This document shows positions 24,723 through 32,831 of a DNA stretch of 64,000 nucleotides, one piece after another. The stretch comes from Sporomusaceae bacterium. Lineage in GTDB: Bacteria; Bacillota; Negativicutes; UBA1444. Numbering within the stretch: position 1 is the stretch's first letter; every line of letters begins with the position of its first letter. Made by a program: the position numbers and the translations under genes. The notes below the pieces were generated by a model, which worked only from the letters and a program-made list of their open reading frames with translations, ran no database searches and had not been told where the DNA came from. Location of the stretch: positions 1 through 64,000 of the forward strand of contig JAHDPL010000010.1 of NCBI GenBank assembly GCA_018434355.1, read 5' to 3'.

Positions 24723-27314
24723 ATGGAACTGACGCAAATGGTCGGACAGGTCGGCTTCCCGATCGCGGTCGCCTTGTGGCTGCTCATTCGACTCGGTGCG
24801 ACCCGTTCTCCCGAAATTCAGACCATGGTCTGAAGGGATGGGGGGCAATGAAGGTCCGAATATCTTCATCGACAACTTGAATATCGAAGCTGGGCGCGAG
24901 GAAACTCAATTCCCAGCCCCTGTGGTGGACAGGGAACAGCATCGCCCACGCCGCGCGGAATTGACATACCGAACGGCGCCAGCATGGGTGAAACGCGGGT
25001 AACCCGGAGTCCGACTTGGGAACTCCCGCAAGCAGGTAAAGCAGGAACAGCGAAAGCGAACGCATGCGTGAACCACCGTCAACGAGAACAAGCCCCCAAC
25101 GCGGACCGAAGGGCTTGGTCCAAAACGGACAAGGATATGAGGCCGGCTTCTCGAGCCATGACCGGCTCCACACTCAGAGAAACCCGGTGGATAGTGCGGT
25201 TCTAACCTTTACGCAAAACGATATTCAGGAACGGGGTAACCCTCCCCTGGCTCTCCAAATTGTTTTGGAGCAGGCAGTCAGCCGCATGCCAGCGGAGGGA
25301 AGGATGGGCCAAGAAGCAAATGCCGCCGGGAAAGCCGGCGGATAAGCCGACGTGGCCCCGATTTTCCAAATGGTATATCGAGAGTAGGAGTGGATATGTC
25401 ATGGACACGGCAACATTGCCGATGGATGAATGGAAAACCATTTGCTGGCCTCAGGTCGAGCGGGCGGTTTTCAAGCTTCAAAAACGAATCTACCAGGCAA
25501 CTCTTCGAAATGACAAAAGAAATGTACAGAGACTGCAACGGCTTCTTGCTTCGTCATGGGCCGCCCGGCTTCTGGCCGTGCGGCGCGTGGCGCAGGACAA
25601 TGCCGGGAAGAACACTCCCGGCATAGATAAGATCGCCCGCATCAGTCCAGAAGACAAAATCCAGTTGGCCAAGCAGCTCAAAGAGATTCCTGCGCCACAG
25701 CCAGTACGCCGAGTATATATCCCGAAACCGGGAAAAACAGAACGGCGACCACTGGGAATCCCGGTCATGCAAGACCGGGCGGCACAGGCGCTGGTCAAGC
25801 AGGCCCTGGAACCGGAATGGGAAGCCCGGTTTGAACCGGATAGTTACGGCTTCCGCCCCGGCAGGGGGTGCCATGATGCCATTCAATACATATTCGAACA
25901 GATCATGCATCAACCGAAATATGTACTGGATGCGGACATTGCAAAATGTTTCGACCGCATCGACCACAACGCGCTCCTCGACAAGATGGGCGCAGCCCCA
26001 CGGGTGCGTCGCATGGTACGGGGCTGGTTAAAAGCTGGAGTAATGGAAGGCGACATATTCGAACGCACAGAACAAGGTTCCCCGCAAGGTGGTGTGATTT
26101 CGCCGCTACTGGCGAACATCGCCTTGCATGGATTGGAAAATGAGATCATGCACCAGAGTCCTCGCACACGCAGAGTTGCAGGAATGGACCTTGTCTGGAC
26201 GCCGCGGGTTATCCGTTACGCGGATGACTTCGTGATCATGCACCGTAACTTGGAAGATATTCATAAACTTCGTAAGGTAACGGAAGATTGGCTAAAGACT
26301 ATGGGTCTGGAACTCAGTCCGACCAAAACCCGCATCGTCCATACATTGGAAGCGATCAACGGGCAACCGCCGGGCTTTGACTTCCTCAGCTTCCATATAC
26401 AACAGGTACCGGCGGGGCAAAGACGTACCCGGCGGTATACGAACAGTGGAGAACGGTTGCCATTCCTTCCGCTGATTCGTCCCAGCAAGGACGCAGTCCT
26501 TCGTCACCACCGAAAACTGGGAGAAGTCATTGACAGCCTCCAGGCTGGTACACAGGAGAAACTGATTCGCGTACTCAACCCGATTATTCGGGGCTGGTGT
26601 CGGTACTATTCCACCCAGGCCTCCGCTAGAACGTTCAGCAAACTGCAGCACGTTCTCTGGGAAAAACTCTGGGCGTGGATGAAACGTAGACATCCAAACA
26701 AAGCGAAGAAATGGATCTACCGAAAATATTGGCACTACAACGGCAAGAGATGGCAGTTCCAGTCTCCGGAGGGAACGACCTTGTACATGCACGGAGAAAC
26801 ACCGATTCGTCGTCACATCAAAGTGGACAGAAAACGCAGTCCTTATGATGGGGATTGGCTGTACTGGGCCACTCGGATGGGGCGGCATCCGGAACTGGAC
26901 AACTACGTCGCAAGACTTCTCAAAAAACAAAAGGGATGTTGCGCGATATGCGGATTGTTTTTCACCCGGATGTCAGAACCGGTGGCCGTCATGGAGCAAA
27001 TCCAAGGCGAGCAAAGCAAAGGCCAAAGGAAAATCAGTCAACTAGTACATGAACACTGTCGTCAGAAGAAGCGCTCTTTAGAAAGTATGGAGAGTTGAGG
27101 AGCCGGATGACGGGAAACTGTCAAGTCCGGTTTTGAAGCCGAGTCAGTGGGGCGACTTTCTGGCTTAGGGTAACACAAAAAACTGGAGTCGTTCGAACGG
27201 GCAGCCGCGGCGCTCGCGGCCAGGCTGGAGGCGCACAGCAGCCGCTGCCTGGAGTGCCGGGAATACCACCGCAGACAAACCGAACGAAGTGAAAGAAACG
27301 AGAGGAGTGCATAA
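24723..27314 (+). CDS. yvrJ: YvrJ-family small membrane protein, split by a group II intron
   Basis: Exon 1 is 24723-24795 and exon 2 is 27175-27314. Joined, they restore one 70-residue frame: MELTQMVGQVGFPIAVALW and LLIRL, then a split Asp codon (G plus AC), then KKLESFERAAAALAARLEA and a Cys-containing tail. The YvrJ hallmarks are the NVGFPI-like stretch and a single membrane helix followed by an amphipathic helix. Without splicing the frame stops inside the intron after 36 residues. YvrJ function is unknown; its size and position before an amidase recall a holin. Confidence 0.8.
24796..27174 (+). mobile_element. Group II intron inserted in yvrJ
   Basis: The 5' boundary has the GTGCG consensus and the 3' end is AC (AY rule), giving 2379 bases. 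A multidomain RNA precedes the reverse-transcriptase gene. After that gene, domain V lies at 27100-27135: it has the AGC triad, a GGGAAACU tetraloop hairpin and closing CCGG pairs. Domain VI follows at about 27137-27172. The element is oriented with the host gene, so splicing can repair the message. Ribozyme and ORF both look intact. Confidence 0.93.
25401..27098 (+). CDS. ltrA: Group II intron reverse transcriptase/maturase
   Basis: A 565-residue protein started at ATG 25401 (MDTATLPMDEWKTI, the usual opening). Reverse-transcriptase blocks include IPVMQDRAAQALVKQALEP, SYGFRPGRGCHDAI, GSPQGGVISPLLANI and the catalytic RYADDFVI (Asp-Asp near residue 275). A maturase (thumb/X) domain follows at about 400-500. 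The C-terminal HNH-type region keeps the CAIC pair and HEHC, but the usual Asp-His of the catalytic strand reads Glu-Gln (VMEQI). The endonuclease may therefore be weak or dead. It promotes splicing and retrohoming of its own intron. Confidence 0.93.
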   Translation: MDTATLPMDEWKTICWPQVERAVFKLQKRIYQATLRNDKRNVQRLQRLLASSWAARLLAVRRVAQDNAGKNTPGIDKIARISPEDKIQLAKQLKEIPAPQPVRRVYIPKPGKTERRPLGIPVMQDRAAQALVKQALEPEWEARFEPDSYGFRPGRGCHDAIQYIFEQIMHQPKYVLDADIAKCFDRIDHNALLDKMGAAPRVRRMVRGWLKAGVMEGDIFERTEQGSPQGGVISPLLANIALHGLENEIMHQSPRTRRVAGMDLVWTPRVIRYADDFVIMHRNLEDIHKLRKVTEDWLKTMGLELSPTKTRIVHTLEAINGQPPGFDFLSFHIQQVPAGQRRTRRYTNSGERLPFLPLIRPSKDAVLRHHRKLGEVIDSLQAGTQEKLIRVLNPIIRGWCRYYSTQASARTFSKLQHVLWEKLWAWMKRRHPNKAKKWIYRKYWHYNGKRWQFQSPEGTTLYMHGETPIRRHIKVDRKRSPYDGDWLYWATRMGRHPELDNYVARLLKKQKGCCAICGLFFTRMSEPVAVMEQIQGEQSKGQRKISQLVHEHCRQKKRSLESMES

Positions 27315-27317
27315 CCT

Positions 27318-27515
27318 ATGAGTCCATGGAGTCAATACAACGAAGCGATCCTGGCGATTTTGGCCATCGTGAAGAAAACCGTGCCGCTGACCGGAGTGCA
27401 GCGGCGACGGATCGACGAAGCGGAAGAATTGGTCGATGCGATCATCGATATCATCGCCCTGGAAGAAGAAGCAAATGAAGACACAGACGATGACGAATTC
27501 ATCGCACTGCAATAA
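27318..27515 (+). CDS. Hypothetical 65-residue protein, acidic C-terminus
   Basis: A GAGGAG ribosome site lies 10 bases before the ATG. The sequence begins WSQYNEAILAILAIVKKTVP, continues with RRRIDEAEELVDAIIDIIAL and ends in an acidic tail (EEEANEDTDDDE). I do not recognise the family. It is probably helical and soluble. It starts four bases after the yvrJ stop, and its stop overlaps the amidase start by one base, so it belongs to the same operon. Confidence 0.6.
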   Translation: MSPWSQYNEAILAILAIVKKTVPLTGVQRRRIDEAEELVDAIIDIIALEEEANEDTDDDEFIALQ

Positions 27516-28072
27516 TGAGGATCGCGATCGATCCTGGCCACTCCGGGCCCTGCGAGCCCGGAGCCTGCGCCGAAGGAGTGACGGAGGCGGCAGTCGTGCT
27601 GGCAATCTCCGACTATCTTTCGCAGTTACTCGTTGCCGCAGGCCACTCGGTAATGATGACCCGCAGCGGCGACTGCCCGCTGACCGGACTGAAATGGCGG
27701 GCCTTGCTGGCAAACTGCTGGCGGGCCGACCTGTTCATCAGTATCCACGCCAATAGTTACAGCGAGCCAACCGCGCATGGGTCGGAAGTGTACTACTATC
27801 CCGGTAGCCGTTACGGCCTGACGCTGGCCCGGCTGATCCAGGCAGAGATGGTGGGGCGACTCGGGACAACCGACCGAGGGTTCAAACACGCAATGTATAC
27901 TGTGCTGGAAGACACAATCTGCCCGGCGGTGCTCGTAGAAACCGCTTTTCTATCCAATCCTGACGAACGTAAACTGCTGACGGAGCCGGATAGCCAGCAG
28001 CTGTTTGCTGAGGCCATCGCCGAAGCGGTGGCTAGGTTCCCCAAAGAGTCCCGGATATCACTGATAGATTGA
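27515..28072 (+). CDS. N-acetylmuramoyl-L-alanine amidase (Amidase_3)
   Basis: This 185-residue zinc amidase cuts the bond between muramic acid and the stem peptide. The visible motifs are DPGHSG (first zinc His), a Glu in GVTEAAV, SIHANS (second zinc His) and the catalytic VETAFLSN. It has no signal peptide or wall-binding domain, so it resembles phage endolysins or CwlD-like enzymes released by other means. It closes the DUF1659-DUF2922-YvrJ operon, and a clear terminator follows. Confidence 0.9.
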   Translation: MRIAIDPGHSGPCEPGACAEGVTEAAVVLAISDYLSQLLVAAGHSVMMTRSGDCPLTGLKWRALLANCWRADLFISIHANSYSEPTAHGSEVYYYPGSRYGLTLARLIQAEMVGRLGTTDRGFKHAMYTVLEDTICPAVLVETAFLSNPDERKLLTEPDSQQLFAEAIAEAVARFPKESRISLID

Positions 28073-28098
28073 GCTTAATTATTCGTATTATCGTCTGA

Positions 28099-28126
28099 AT
28101 CCTGTCGTTAGCGGCAGGATTTTTTT
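28099..28126 (+). terminator. Intrinsic terminator after the amidase gene
   Basis: ATCCTGTCG (28099-28107) pairs with CGGCAGGAT (28112-28120) around a TTAG loop, followed by six T. It ends the accessory operon. Confidence 0.9.
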
Positions 28127-28183
28127 CATTAATCACGAATTGTTATTCATATAATTGAATTTGGTATGCAAGGAGGTCTTTGC

Positions 28184-29884
28184 TTGGCACACCAGGACAT
28201 GCACCAACGTGACGAACGCTGGGAATTGGCCAGTCGAGCAGCGCAGGAAGGGATCTGGGACTGGGACTTGAGGACGAACAAGGTTTATCGGTCGGAAACG
28301 TGGTTTGAACTGTTTGGCTACGAACCGGGAGAGTTGGCTGATAACCCCTGGGTCTGGGAGAACATGATCCATCCCGACGATGCAGCCGAAGTGCTGGACG
28401 CACGCCGTAAACACATCGACGGGATGGTTGAACGATATTATGTTGAGCATCGTATGCGATGCCGCGATGGCAGGTATCGTTGGTTTTTGTCGCGTGGGCA
28501 AGTGATTCGCAATGATCAGGGCGAACCGATTCGCATGACTGGTTTTTACACCAATATTGATGCGAGGGTGGCGGCGCGGGAGCAGTTGCTGCGCGAGAAT
28601 AAGGCGCTACGGATTTTGAACGAGGTGTCCTTGCGGGCGTTGGCGAATCAGGACCATGAGGTGACACTGACTTATTTGCTAAACCGGGCGCGGGATTATA
28701 TGAACGCGGACAAAGCGTACCTGTTTTTGCTGGATGCGCGCGAGGATGTGATGCGGGCGCATAGTCTGTGCGGCTATATCGGCCCCAGCATTCTCAAGGT
28801 CAAGCGGGGCGAGTTTCTGGTGGGTCGGGTGTGGGAAACCGGTGAATATGGCTATCAGGACCAGTTTGACGAATGGCCGGGGCGACCACCCACGCCGGAT
28901 TCCAGCCAGATCAAGACCGGGATCGGCATGCCGCTGAAGCTGGGCAGGGTGTTGGTGGGTGTGATCACGATGGGGTTTCAGCACAATCGAACGGTTGCCG
29001 AGGATGAGGTGGAGAGTCTACGGCAATTTGCCGCGATTGCAGCGCAAATCGTGGGGAATCGCGAAAAAATGCTTGCCCAGGCGAGCACGGCGCCGACAGA
29101 AATAGCTGTTGGACTAGCGGACAAGCAAGATTTGCGTCAGGAACTGATTGAGGCGTTAATTGACGGAAAACCGATGACCTCACGTGAGCTGGCGTTGCAG
29201 GCGCGAAAATGCGGTTTGGCCGAATCGGCGGCTTTTGTGGCTATGCAGGCGGAAATCGATTCGCCGAAGGGGTTTGGGCAGGAAGTCCATTACTTTATGA
29301 ATCCGCAGGCGGGATGTGTCTGGCGACGTGACCGTAAGCTCCATCTGCTTGTTTTTTCCGAGGAGGCTGTTGTTGAAAAGAAAACGGCGATAGCTAGAGC
29401 CGAGGAGATGTTATCACGGCTGCAGGCACTGACGCCAGAGCTTCCTTGCCGCATCGGGATTGGGCTTCCCTGCACCAGTTTGCGCGAGTTGGGGTCCGCG
29501 TTTCAGCAGGCGGCGGAGGCGTTGGAAATCGGTCCGCGTCTGCACCCGGACAAAAATGTGCACCATTACCTGGATGTCGGTCTGATCCATGTCTTGTCGC
29601 GCCAGAAAGACCGGCGTTATGTCGAGGTATATTTGCAGCAGACGCTGGGAAAACTGGTGGAGTATGACCTACAAAAAAATGGACATTTGCTGGAGACCTT
29701 GGCGGCGATTCTCAAAGAGCCGAGTTTGCGCGGCGCAGCGGAAGCGTTGTTCATCCATACGAAAACGTTGATGTATCGTAAGCAGCAAATTGAAGAATTG
29801 CTCGGCGAATCGCTCGATAATTCGGCGATCCGGTTGAACCTGATGCTGGCGCTGCAACTCTACGGGGTGCAGCAAAAGGAGTGA
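28184..29884 (+). CDS. PAS-GAF sensor with PucR/CdaR-type HTH
   Basis: I start at TTG 28184 because AAGGAGG (28170-28176) lies 7 bases upstream; the in-frame ATG at 28166 overlaps that site. The 566-residue protein has a PAS domain (about residues 15-130, IWDWDLRTNKVYRSETWFEL), a GAF domain (about 150-300), a middle region like CdaR/GGDEF-like segments (IGIGLPCTSLRELGSAFQQA), and a C-terminal PucR helix-turn-helix. The latter has HLLETLAAILKEPSLRGAAE and HTKTLMYRKQQIEELLG. It is a cytoplasmic transcription regulator responding to an unknown ligand. No adjacent target gene is obvious. Confidence 0.85.
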   Translation: MAHQDMHQRDERWELASRAAQEGIWDWDLRTNKVYRSETWFELFGYEPGELADNPWVWENMIHPDDAAEVLDARRKHIDGMVERYYVEHRMRCRDGRYRWFLSRGQVIRNDQGEPIRMTGFYTNIDARVAAREQLLRENKALRILNEVSLRALANQDHEVTLTYLLNRARDYMNADKAYLFLLDAREDVMRAHSLCGYIGPSILKVKRGEFLVGRVWETGEYGYQDQFDEWPGRPPTPDSSQIKTGIGMPLKLGRVLVGVITMGFQHNRTVAEDEVESLRQFAAIAAQIVGNREKMLAQASTAPTEIAVGLADKQDLRQELIEALIDGKPMTSRELALQARKCGLAESAAFVAMQAEIDSPKGFGQEVHYFMNPQAGCVWRRDRKLHLLVFSEEAVVEKKTAIARAEEMLSRLQALTPELPCRIGIGLPCTSLRELGSAFQQAAEALEIGPRLHPDKNVHHYLDVGLIHVLSRQKDRRYVEVYLQQTLGKLVEYDLQKNGHLLETLAAILKEPSLRGAAEALFIHTKTLMYRKQQIEELLGESLDNSAIRLNLMLALQLYGVQQKE

Positions 29885-29889
29885 AGGAT

Positions 29890-29910
29890 AATTGGGGCCT
29901 GTCCCCAATT
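29890..29910. repeat. REP-like palindrome, GGCC-variant
   Basis: AATTGGGGCCTGTCCCC plus AATT; the same family as the 21831 copy, with CC replacing AC in the core. It lies between the stop of the PucR-type gene and the stop of the PIN fragment. Confidence 0.9.
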
Positions 29911-29912
29911 AA

Positions 29913-30116
29913 TTAGGGTTCGATTCTCGCCAAGTCGTCCAAACGGTCAAAATGTTTGTCGAACGAGTAAAGCTCATGAATCCCTTTGGCAATCAGCTGT
30001 GATGCCATAAACGCGTCGGTCCAGTCGATGTTTTTTTCGACATAATAGTCTAATGCTGCAAGGGCCTGTGCTTTGTTTGAACAATGCAGGCCCTTAAGTT
30101 CGATAATTCGTCGCAT
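29913..30116 (-). pseudogene. Truncated PIN-domain (VapC-like) toxin
   Basis: The 67 residues match the C-terminal half of a VapC-type PIN ribonuclease: ALAALDYYVEKNIDWTDAFM has the conserved acidic WTDA region, and ELYSFDKHFDRL the last Asp pair. The family-like reading continues upstream of the ATG (SKTYNIRLAM) for a few codons and then fades. The N-terminal ~50 residues with the first catalytic Asp (DTN) are missing, and no antitoxin is adjacent. It is most likely a remnant, though a short product could still be made. Confidence 0.65.
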
Positions 30117-30208
30117 AGCAAGGCGAATATTATATGTCTTACTTAGAATTGTAGTATGGTGGTATTGTTGTGTAAAGTGCGATGCAAGGGGAGTAGAAAA
30201 TAAAAATA

Positions 30209-30267
30209 TTGCAGAGGGAAGGCGGGAGATATATAATTAACTCATAAGTAAGTAACTCGTGAGTTAA
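30209..30267 (+). promoter_or_regulatory. Promoter and operator-like repeat before the ATPase gene
   Basis: TTGCAG (30209-30214) and TATAAT (30232-30237) are 17 bases apart. Directly after the -10 comes TTAACTC (30237-30243) mirrored by GAGTTAA (30261-30267), with an inner TAACTC-GT-GAGTTA palindrome. This placement would let a repressor block the promoter. Confidence 0.55.
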
Positions 30268-30279
30268 TAGAGGTGCGAA

Positions 30280-31674
30280 ATGTTTATCGGACGGATACGG
30301 GAAATGGATGTGTTGCATCGACTGACGGCTGCTCCGGGGTTTCAGTTTCTGGTGCTGTACGGGCGTCGCAGGGTAGGCAAGACAACGCTGCTCAGCGAAT
30401 TTTGCCGGGGGCGAAAGGCGATTTTCTTTGTTGCCGACGAGTTCGACGCGAAAACTTCATTGGACAGATTTTCACGACAGTTGCTTTCCTGGGCCGGACT
30501 CGCGGAAATCTCTCAACCTTTCGCATCGTGGGATGCTGCCTTTGAGTTTTTAGCTTCGCGAACGGAGCAGGAACGCGTGGTGTTGGTGCTCGACGAGTAT
30601 CCTTGCCTGGCGGAAGCGTATCCTCGAATTTCTTCGCTGTTGCAGAATTTGATCGACCATCGGTTCGCGGCGGGTCAGCTGTTCTTGATTTTGTGCGGCT
30701 CATCGGTCGGGTTCATGGAGCGGGAAGTTCTGGGCGAAAAGAGTCCTTTGTTTGGTCGCCGCACGGCGCAGATTCAATTGCAGCCGTTGCTTTTCGCCGA
30801 GAGTCGGCTCTTTTTCCCCGAATGGAAGGCAGAAGACCAGCTGGGCGCGTATGGTATTCTAGGCGGCATACCGCAGTATCTGAAGCAGTTTGCTCCTGCA
30901 GAGACCCTGGCAGATAATGTGAGAGAACGCCTGTTGGAGAAAACGGCCTACTTGTATGAAGAACCTAAAAATCTGCTCAGGCAGGAGCTCAGGCAGCCAG
31001 CCTTGTACCATTCGATTTTGACTGCTGTCGCCGGCGGGGCGAGTAAAATTGGCGAGATTGCCGACAAAATAGGCGAACCCAGTGACAAGGCGGCCAAATA
31101 TGTCGGTACGTTGGTAGACTTGCGCATTTTGAAGAAGGAACTTCCGATAGGCGTTCCCGCGGCAAGCCGCAAGACGATCTATCGCATGGAAGATGCTTTT
31201 TTTTCCTTTTGGTACCGTTTTGTGTTTCCGTCGACCAGTGCTTTGGCTCAGGGTATGGGAGCTGTAATCTGGTCTACCCGGGTTGAGCCTTACCTGAACG
31301 AATATCTGGGGTCCGTTTTCGAGGAGGTTTGCCGTGAAACGCTGTGGCAATGGAACCAAGCGGGTCGGTTGCCTTTTGTTTTTGATCGGATGGCTCGTTG
31401 GTGGGGGAATGATGCCTTGCTGCGGCGGGAGGCGGAACTCGATATCGTAGCGACGGATGGCAGGGCGGCCTTGGTGGGGGAATGCCGCTGGAGAAACGAG
31501 CCGGTCGGGCGTGCGGATGTGGAGGCGCTGCTGGATAAAGGGCGTTTGCTGCATTTTGATGATTATTACTATGTTTTTTTTGCCAAGCGCGGTTTTCGGA
31601 CGGGGGCGCGGGAGTTGGCAGCCGATTCCAATGGTCGCCTCACCTTGGTATCTTTCGCGGACATGGTGAAGTAG
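30280..31674 (+). CDS. AAA-type ATPase with C-terminal DUF234 nuclease-like domain
   Basis: This 464-residue protein has an N-terminal archaeal-ATPase-type domain. It opens MFIGRIREMDVL, has Walker A GRRRVGKTTLL and Walker B VVLVLDEYP. A winged-helix segment follows (about 250-300), then a C-terminal domain with ELDIVA and GECRWRNEPV. The E-D-E-K-like arrangement resembles restriction-endonuclease folds of DUF234. These ATPases are widespread and mobile, with no settled role; defence or toxin functions have been suggested. Its own promoter and operator-like repeat suggest it is regulated alone. Confidence 0.8.
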   Translation: MFIGRIREMDVLHRLTAAPGFQFLVLYGRRRVGKTTLLSEFCRGRKAIFFVADEFDAKTSLDRFSRQLLSWAGLAEISQPFASWDAAFEFLASRTEQERVVLVLDEYPCLAEAYPRISSLLQNLIDHRFAAGQLFLILCGSSVGFMEREVLGEKSPLFGRRTAQIQLQPLLFAESRLFFPEWKAEDQLGAYGILGGIPQYLKQFAPAETLADNVRERLLEKTAYLYEEPKNLLRQELRQPALYHSILTAVAGGASKIGEIADKIGEPSDKAAKYVGTLVDLRILKKELPIGVPAASRKTIYRMEDAFFSFWYRFVFPSTSALAQGMGAVIWSTRVEPYLNEYLGSVFEEVCRETLWQWNQAGRLPFVFDRMARWWGNDALLRREAELDIVATDGRAALVGECRWRNEPVGRADVEALLDKGRLLHFDDYYYVFFAKRGFRTGARELAADSNGRLTLVSFADMVK

Positions 31675-31698
31675 GGCGTGAAGCAAAGGAACCGCGAA

Positions 31699-31723
31699 TT
31701 AATTGGGGACTGTCCCCAATTAA
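31699..31723. repeat. REP-like palindrome, same sequence as the 21831 copy
   Basis: This copy lies between the ATPase stop and the AbrB-Doc control region. Its 25 bases appear identical to those at 21831 and 36552. Confidence 0.92.
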
Positions 31724-31736
31724 CAGATTCTTGACG

Positions 31737-31782
31737 CACCGCCTCCATTGTTATAACATAAATTATAACAATGGAGGCGGTG
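31737..31782. promoter_or_regulatory. Perfect 20-bp inverted repeat before abrB-doc
   Basis: Arms 31737-31756 and 31763-31782 are exact reverse complements around a 6-base AT spacer. TATAAC motifs lie in the arms and a TTGACG lies directly upstream (31731-31736). The right arm contains the GGAGG ribosome site of the antitoxin. It could be the antitoxin operator, a translation-blocking hairpin, or both. Confidence 0.75.
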
Positions 31783-31787
31783 TTGGT

Positions 31788-32009
31788 ATGAAGGCGAAGA
31801 TATCGCAAATCGGCAATTCGGTCGGCGTGATTCTGCCGAAAGAAGCCGTGGCGCGGCTAAAAATAAAAAAAGGCGACAGTGTTTTTTTGACGGAAACGTC
31901 AGAGGGCTATGTCGTGACGCCATACGACCCGGAGTTTGAAAAACAGATGGCGGTGGCGCGGGAAGGCATGACGGAATATCGCAACGCTTTGCGGGAACTG
32001 GCCAAGTGA
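31788..32009 (+). CDS. AbrB/MazE-type antitoxin
   Basis: A 73-residue protein from ATG 31788. It reads MKAKISQIGNSVGVILPKEA, then VARLKIKKGDSVFLTETSEG, the swapped-hairpin AbrB DNA-binding fold. The C-terminal ~25 residues (KQMAVAREGMTEYRNALREL) would clamp the toxin. The stop overlaps the doc start (GTGA). It probably binds the inverted repeat just upstream to repress its own operon, as antitoxins of this class do. Confidence 0.88.
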   Translation: MKAKISQIGNSVGVILPKEAVARLKIKKGDSVFLTETSEGYVVTPYDPEFEKQMAVAREGMTEYRNALRELAK

Positions 32010-32395
32010 AGGCTTGGCACTGGCTGGTTGAAGGAGTCGTTATTGCCGTTCACGCCGAGCAGATTGCCGAGCATGGCGGCAGCGACGGGATTCGCGATCG
32101 CGGGCTTTTATCATCAGCCCTGGACCGGCCACGCAACTTAGCGGGATATGGAATGCCGACAGTATTTGACCTGGCGGCGGCCTATGCCTTAGGCATCATG
32201 CAGAATCATCCTTTTATCGATGGCAACAAGCGGACAGGCTTTTTGGCTGCTTATGTTTTTTTGGCATTGAATGGCTGGAAACTGATTGCGGCCGAAGCGT
32301 CTGCGGTGGAAGCGGCGTTGGCGCTGGCAAGCGGCAGGATGAGCGAAGCGGAATTTGCCGGTTGGCTGAAAGCGCAGTCGGTCAGACGGATTTAG
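32006..32395 (+). CDS. doc: Doc-family toxin (Fic fold)
   Basis: This 129-residue protein contains the Fic/Doc active-site motif HPFIDGNKRTGF. Doc enzymes phosphorylate EF-Tu and stop translation. The start is GTG 32006, coupled to the antitoxin stop. The canonical partner is Phd, whereas here it is an AbrB-type protein; such swaps between antitoxin and toxin families are known. All motif residues appear intact, so it should be active. Confidence 0.88.
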   Translation: MKAWHWLVEGVVIAVHAEQIAEHGGSDGIRDRGLLSSALDRPRNLAGYGMPTVFDLAAAYALGIMQNHPFIDGNKRTGFLAAYVFLALNGWKLIAAEASAVEAALALASGRMSEAEFAGWLKAQSVRRI

Positions 32396-32420
32396 TGGAG
32401 CAGGGAGAGGAGTGGTTGGC

Positions 32421-32831
32421 GTGCTGGATTTGCGAAGTTTGAAACAAGCGGTGGAAGCGTTGAAGATTGCTTTTGAAATTTATGACCATAATTTGCTTGA
32501 GGAGTTTATGCCGGAGAAAATCGTCTTGCGGGACGGGGTCATTCAGCGGTTTGAGTTTACGTTTGAGCTGTCATGGAAAATGCTGAAACGCTATTTGGAA
32601 GAATTCGGTCTGGAAAAGGTCGATGGCTTAAACAATCGTGATTTATTTCGCGTTGGATTCGAGCAAGGGTTGCTGGATGATCCGGAAGCGTGGTTTCATT
32701 ATCTAAAGATGCGCAATCAATCCAGCCATATTTATGATGCCGGCAAAGCCGCTGCTGTTTTTGCATCGGCGAGGCAGTTTCAACTGGCGGCGCAGGAATT
32801 GCTGAGTCGGCTGGAGGCGAAAAGCCGCTGA
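32421..32831 (+). CDS. HEPN-type toxin-like protein (HI0074 family), pair 1
   Basis: I start at GTG 32421, 9 bases after AGGAG; an in-frame GTG at 32412 overlaps that site. The 136-residue helical protein has the HI0074 core IQRFEFTFELSWKMLKRYLE and the HEPN motif R-x4-H-x-Y in RNQSSHIY. Proteins of this type pair with MNT nucleotidyltransferases, either as substrate-binding subunits or as type VII toxins neutralised by AMP transfer to the Tyr. Its stop overlaps the partner start by one base. Confidence 0.85.
   Translation: MLDLRSLKQAVEALKIAFEIYDHNLLEEFMPEKIVLRDGVIQRFEFTFELSWKMLKRYLEEFGLEKVDGLNNRDLFRVGFEQGLLDDPEAWFHYLKMRNQSSHIYDAGKAAAVFASARQFQLAAQELLSRLEAKSR

Noticed and set aside
24723-24833. 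A 36-residue protein ending in the TGA after exon 1
   Set aside because: The stop is inside the intron. Conserved YvrJ sequence resumes only after splicing.
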